DNA of 20,419 bases from a bacterium (GTDB taxonomy: Bacteria > UBA10199 > 2-02-FULL-44-16 > JAAZCA01), in contig JBAZOP010000054.1 in the NCBI GenBank assembly GCA_041648665.1, forward strand, positions 1-20,419, written 5' to 3'. The first letter of the stretch is position 1. Each line of letters starts with the position of its first letter. Under the pieces are notes generated by a model, which saw only the letters and a program-made list of their open reading frames with translations, had not been told where the DNA came from and made no database searches. Positions 16,991 through 20,419 of the stretch are shown here, in pieces. The position numbers and the translations under genes were made by a program.

Positions 16991-19381
16991 ATGTCTATAA
17001 ACGGAATCAACAACTTCAAGACGAGCACGGTATCCGGCTCTGATCAGGACGGCTGGAAGGCCGAAACGGTCGATACCGACACCTCCAGCGAGGACGTCTA
17101 CGAGTCGGACAGCTCCAGCTCCTCCACCGACAGCTCCAGCGCCCTGGACGACTACACGATGGGCGAGATCGAGAACGGCGCCTATACGGCCCCTGACGGC
17201 ACCGAAGGCGCAGAGTGGCTGGCAAATTTCCCGCCCACGGTCGAAGAGATCTGTATGAACAATGAAAACGCCATAAATTACCTGGACTTAGTCGAGAAGA
17301 AGTATGCCGCGGCAGTGAGCGACCTGGCGACGTTGAAAGAGGAATACGAGAAATCCCTGGCCTCCGGCACCCTCACCGCGGAAGAGGCCAAGAGCCTGAC
17401 CGCGAAGCTCGCGCTCATCGACGCAGCCTCATCCAAAGCCAAGGCGCAGGTGGAGCAGTGCCGCAACCTGGCCACGGACCGCTCAGCCACGTTCATGGAC
17501 GAGGCGCGCTGCTGCCAGGACCTCAACAACGACAAGTGGATCGGCAGGCCCTTCAAGGAGGGTTCGATCTATATACATGAGAACTCCGACGGCACCATCG
17601 TGTACGTGGATTGCAACGGAAAACCCACCACCCTGCCGATAGCGGACCCGGACTACCAGGCAAGCTTGACCACGGGCGACAGCCTCTTTGCATCGGATTT
17701 CCCGCCCATGACCGACGCGTACCCGGGCTCGACCGACCGCGTTCTCACGTTCAACGAGGCCTCGCTTTCGAACACCAACGAGTTCGGCTGCCCGATAAGC
17801 ATGAACATCCCACGTTATTTCTGGGTGAGACGAGATCCGGAGAACCCCTTGGGTACGGACTACGCGCTCACAGACGATGCGAGCGGCAACCAGTTTAAGA
17901 TGGAGCTGTACGACCAGTGGGACGGCGCCACGCAGCTCACCCCGCCCGACCTGTCCGAGTGGATGCAGGTTGCCGTAACGGACGTGGTGGTTGAGTCCGA
18001 GCCGCTCGCTGAATGTGTCGGCTCCGACCCGAGCCAGCTCGTCTATGACCACTACGTCACATACTATGGAGGTGAAAACGGCACAGACGTCGTAGCCAGG
18101 GTCCAGATCACAGGATGCCAGAGGGACAACTACGAGACCGACACGCCCAACTCGGTGACCACGACGCTCTCGAACGACGTCCTCGTGATAGCAGCCTCAT
18201 CCGTGGGCTTTGAGCTGCACGGCGACAACCAGAACGTGGCCATAGACTGCAGCACCTTCAAATCGACCTGCCGCCACGTGGTCGAGAATCTGCACGACGT
18301 CCTGGGCATAGGAAACTGCCCCTCTTCAGATGACGGATCAGCGAAGCGCTCCTGGAACGACAACATAGGCTTCTTCGAGAACAAGACTTGGACGACCGAT
18401 ATATGGGATGCAAATGAAAAGGTGGAGGACGGTGAATGGGTGGACGCAACGGTGCCTGACTGGAACGGCGGTGACGCCTACTCTTATGGCGACTGCAACG
18501 ACCGCTACATGCCGGTCGGGGATGACAACCTGTATGACAAAGGCGTCGCCCTCAGCACCATCCGCACGGGCGTGTTCATCTCCGGCGTGCGCGGCAAGAT
18601 CACAGGCACCGAGTACAACGACGTGATCGCGACCTGCGGGGCCAACGACTTCTCGGAGTATGACAAAGATCACCTGCCCGAGGATGCGCAGGTAAGGACC
18701 GCTGATCAGGGATTGTACAAGAACTTCATAGACTCGTGGGGCGGCAACGACATAGCGATCGTGGGCAGCGGCGACAACTACGTCAAGGATGCCACGTTCG
18801 TCTATATCAAGGACAGCGAGCGCGGCGACCTCAACCAGATCACCTTCCCCGAGAGGCCGACGATCGAAAACGGCTATAAGGATGAAGACCGCCCGAACCA
18901 GAAGTGCTTTTTCTACGGCAAGGGGCGCGGCGAGAGCTGGGTCTACAACCCGATAGAGGGCCAGACCCTTGACGACCAGGTGATCAAGGACGGAGACGGC
19001 GCAGGGGTTGTGGGCGCGTTCGACGAGGGATATGCCACGGACGACTATTACAACTGGGATTCAGGCACCGCGGCCTTCGGCAATCAATACGACAAAGGCA
19101 TCAAGAACAATGCTGCCCACGCGGATTTCGACGCCACCGCCTTTTCCCAGAACTGGAGCGAAGACGTCGGTGATTGGGAAGACGATCTCTACGCGGTACC
19201 CAGCGAAGATGACATGGATCTCTCGGAATTAAATTGGGACGATCTCTCGGGGCAACAGAGCGAGCTGGACGCTGAGATGAACAGCTTCTTTGACGAGGCG
19301 TTCGGCGGCCTGGAGAGCGCAATGGGCGAATATGCCGATGATCTCGGGCTCACCGATGACTCGGAGTTAGAGGGACTGTAA
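16991..19381 (+). CDS. Large acidic RTX-like protein, putative exported protein
   Basis: The protein has 796 residues and no close family was recognised. In order: a short N-terminal motif (INGINNFKTST, 3-13) shared with the gene at 19574; a Ser/Asp tract (about 26-54); a helical segment (84-180); a long beta-rich middle; an IDCS motif (418-421); an RTX-like module with RTGVFISG (525-532), EYNDVIATCGAND (541-553) and GGNDIAIVGSGDN (584-596); and a very acidic C-terminus (from about 720). GGxGxD-like repeats bind calcium in type I secreted proteins, but here they are few and degenerate. More than a dozen cysteines are scattered through it, unusual for RTX proteins. No Sec signal peptide or membrane span is visible, so export would need a type I, type III or other one-step route. 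The ribosome site is AGAGGC. It is the third gene of the sigma-54 operon. Confidence 0.75.
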   Translation: MSINGINNFKTSTVSGSDQDGWKAETVDTDTSSEDVYESDSSSSSTDSSSALDDYTMGEIENGAYTAPDGTEGAEWLANFPPTVEEICMNNENAINYLDLVEKKYAAAVSDLATLKEEYEKSLASGTLTAEEAKSLTAKLALIDAASSKAKAQVEQCRNLATDRSATFMDEARCCQDLNNDKWIGRPFKEGSIYIHENSDGTIVYVDCNGKPTTLPIADPDYQASLTTGDSLFASDFPPMTDAYPGSTDRVLTFNEASLSNTNEFGCPISMNIPRYFWVRRDPENPLGTDYALTDDASGNQFKMELYDQWDGATQLTPPDLSEWMQVAVTDVVVESEPLAECVGSDPSQLVYDHYVTYYGGENGTDVVARVQITGCQRDNYETDTPNSVTTTLSNDVLVIAASSVGFELHGDNQNVAIDCSTFKSTCRHVVENLHDVLGIGNCPSSDDGSAKRSWNDNIGFFENKTWTTDIWDANEKVEDGEWVDATVPDWNGGDAYSYGDCNDRYMPVGDDNLYDKGVALSTIRTGVFISGVRGKITGTEYNDVIATCGANDFSEYDKDHLPEDAQVRTADQGLYKNFIDSWGGNDIAIVGSGDNYVKDATFVYIKDSERGDLNQITFPERPTIENGYKDEDRPNQKCFFYGKGRGESWVYNPIEGQTLDDQVIKDGDGAGVVGAFDEGYATDDYYNWDSGTAAFGNQYDKGIKNNAAHADFDATAFSQNWSEDVGDWEDDLYAVPSEDDMDLSELNWDDLSGQQSELDAEMNSFFDEAFGGLESAMGEYADDLGLTDDSELEGL

Positions 19382-19519
19382 GATCCACGGTGGTGACTCA
19401 TTTCCCCAGTTATGGACAGAATTCCGCAGAATCTAAGGGTCAGCCCGAATACCGCCATCTGTCTCGCCATTTTATACAGCAATATCAATAAGTTATAATC
19501 TTCAAGTCGCCCGGTCTTT

Positions 19520-19535
19520 TGGCAATGATCTTGCA
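19520..19535 (+). promoter_or_regulatory. Sigma-54 (-24/-12) promoter of the 19574 gene
   Basis: TGGCAA, five bases, then TTGCA: GG (19521-19522) and GC (19533-19534) are at exact spacing. The element is almost the same as the one at 15980, including CGGTCTT upstream and CATA after the -12 box. Transcription would start near 19546, 28 bases before the ATG. Confidence 0.82.
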
Positions 19536-19573
19536 TACTATTAGTCCTGAGTACAACTCAGCGAGGTATGATT

Positions 19574-20419
19574 ATGACGAACATTAACACCAACTACAAA
19601 GCCAGCACGACCGACACGACCGACACCAGTTATGACGTGCCCGAAAGCACGGACATGACCGAGCTGCAGGAAAAGATCCAGGCAGCCCTCTACCAGATAG
19701 AAAACTTCGAGTACGCGGACTACCTGACCGAGGCGCAGCTGGCCGAGTTGAACCGCATAAAGCTCATGCTCAAGGCCGAGTCCGCGGCCATCTCAGGCTA
19801 CGCGCTCACGGGCGAATACAGCATCGAAGGCGCGGAAGGCGCCGGCTACTGGGACCAGCCCACCGAACTCGCCCCGGAGTGGAACGGCATACCGCCCGAG
19901 TACATGCACACCGACGCCTCCGACGGCGGCGTGGGCGAATACGGCGCAGGGATGAGCGACGACCCTGAAGCCGAATACGCCGGCACGGTCGTGATCCCCA
20001 ACAGCGGAGACATCGTCGAGCCGACCAAGCTCGGCTTCCAGATGACCGACGACATGGCCTCACTGACCCTCGAATCCAACGGCCGCGACGGAATACTCAC
20101 GGTCACCTACCAGGACGGCACCAAACGCTACTGGGTGATACAGGACCTCACGGTCCGGCGCGAACCGATGATCATCTCCGCGTTCGGGCTTTCCCACGGC
20201 GTGACCATCGACTGCTCACACCTCATCAGGGTGAGCGACGGGACCTTCCCCAACTACCCCTACGGCGCGCGCTCCGGCGTCTACATCCACGGCTCCATGT
20301 ACAATGACACCATATTCGGCTCCCAGAGCGACGACGGCATAGTCGCGTACGACGGCGACGACATCATAGACGGCATGGCGGGCAACGACAGCATCTACGG
20401 CGACATGTCGTACGAGGCC
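19574..20419 (+). CDS. RTX-like protein, paralog of the 796-residue protein (3' end outside window)
   Basis: The frame stays open to the last base; 282 residues are visible. An ATG at 19568 is in frame, but GAGGT at 19563-19567 touches it and is correctly spaced (6 bases) for the ATG at 19574. The N-terminus (INTNYKAST, 4-12) matches the motif of the protein at 16991; a helical segment (27-75) includes LTEAQLAELNRIKLMLKAES. A beta-rich part carries TIDCS (211-215) and SGVYIHG (234-240), followed by clear RTX-type repeats from about 243 (YNDTIFG, GDDIIDG, GNDSIYGD). These calcium-binding repeats are cleaner than in the neighbour. No signal peptide is seen. It has its own sigma-54 promoter, 138 bases after the preceding gene's stop. 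The C-terminal export signal or effector domain would lie beyond the window. Confidence 0.8.
   Translation, partial: MTNINTNYKASTTDTTDTSYDVPESTDMTELQEKIQAALYQIENFEYADYLTEAQLAELNRIKLMLKAESAAISGYALTGEYSIEGAEGAGYWDQPTELAPEWNGIPPEYMHTDASDGGVGEYGAGMSDDPEAEYAGTVVIPNSGDIVEPTKLGFQMTDDMASLTLESNGRDGILTVTYQDGTKRYWVIQDLTVRREPMIISAFGLSHGVTIDCSHLIRVSDGTFPNYPYGARSGVYIHGSMYNDTIFGSQSDDGIVAYDGDDIIDGMAGNDSIYGDMSYEA

Noticed and set aside
16043..19381. Type III secretion operon (chaperone, translocator, effector)
   Set aside because: The layout is suggestive, but no motif specific to type III components was found; kept only as a hypothesis.
16991..20419. Repeat-based array (CRISPR or nucleotide tandem repeat) in the RTX-like genes
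   Set aside because: The repeats are degenerate at the protein level only; no regularly spaced nucleotide repeat is present.

Overview
The window is a compact bacterial chromosome segment, GC-rich in coding regions, with every recognisable gene on the + strand. The mix of a three-domain NifU with NifS, an rpoN-hpf-ptsN-hprK-EIIA(Man)-HPr-EI cluster, HPr kinase, and sigma-54 promoters points to a Gram-negative of the deltaproteobacterial type (Desulfobacterota, Myxococcota, Bdellovibrionota or a related uncultured lineage). This placement is inferred from gene content, not from a phylogeny.

Layout. 3-1538: a 5'-truncated membrane protein with two RDD domains and a C-terminal soluble domain. 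1657-2361: a lytic transglycosylase-fold protein with no visible signal peptide. 2469-4960: a MerR-type regulator with a C-terminal four-cysteine motif, followed directly by nifU and nifS (Fe-S cluster assembly). 5081-5960: rplM-rpsI with a strong terminator. 6155-7852: pyrG. 8036-13871: rpoN and hpf, then ptsN, hprK, an EIIA-Man-like protein, HPr and Enzyme I, a soluble regulatory phosphotransfer chain without sugar permease genes. 13993-15162: metK. 15179-15814: a receiver-like protein that has lost its phosphoacceptor aspartate. 16043 to the window end: an accessory region of unrecognised genes.

The accessory region is the most unusual part. Two very similar sigma-54 (-24/-12) promoters, near 15980 and 19520, each precede a gene set. 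The first drives two small unknown helical proteins and a 796-residue acidic, cysteine-containing protein. The second drives a protein that runs off the window end. The two large proteins share a short N-terminal motif, a helical segment, an IDCS motif and a C-proximal RTX-like (calcium-binding beta-roll) module, so they look like diverged members of one exported family. None has a Sec signal peptide. RpoN itself is encoded 6-8 kb upstream, and its linked PTS proteins may connect nutrient state to sigma-54 activity; that link is inference.

Housekeeping promoters here follow a TTGACt - 16/17 bp - TATAAg style (rplM, pyrG, rpoN, metK). No tRNA, rRNA, insertion sequence or CRISPR array was seen.
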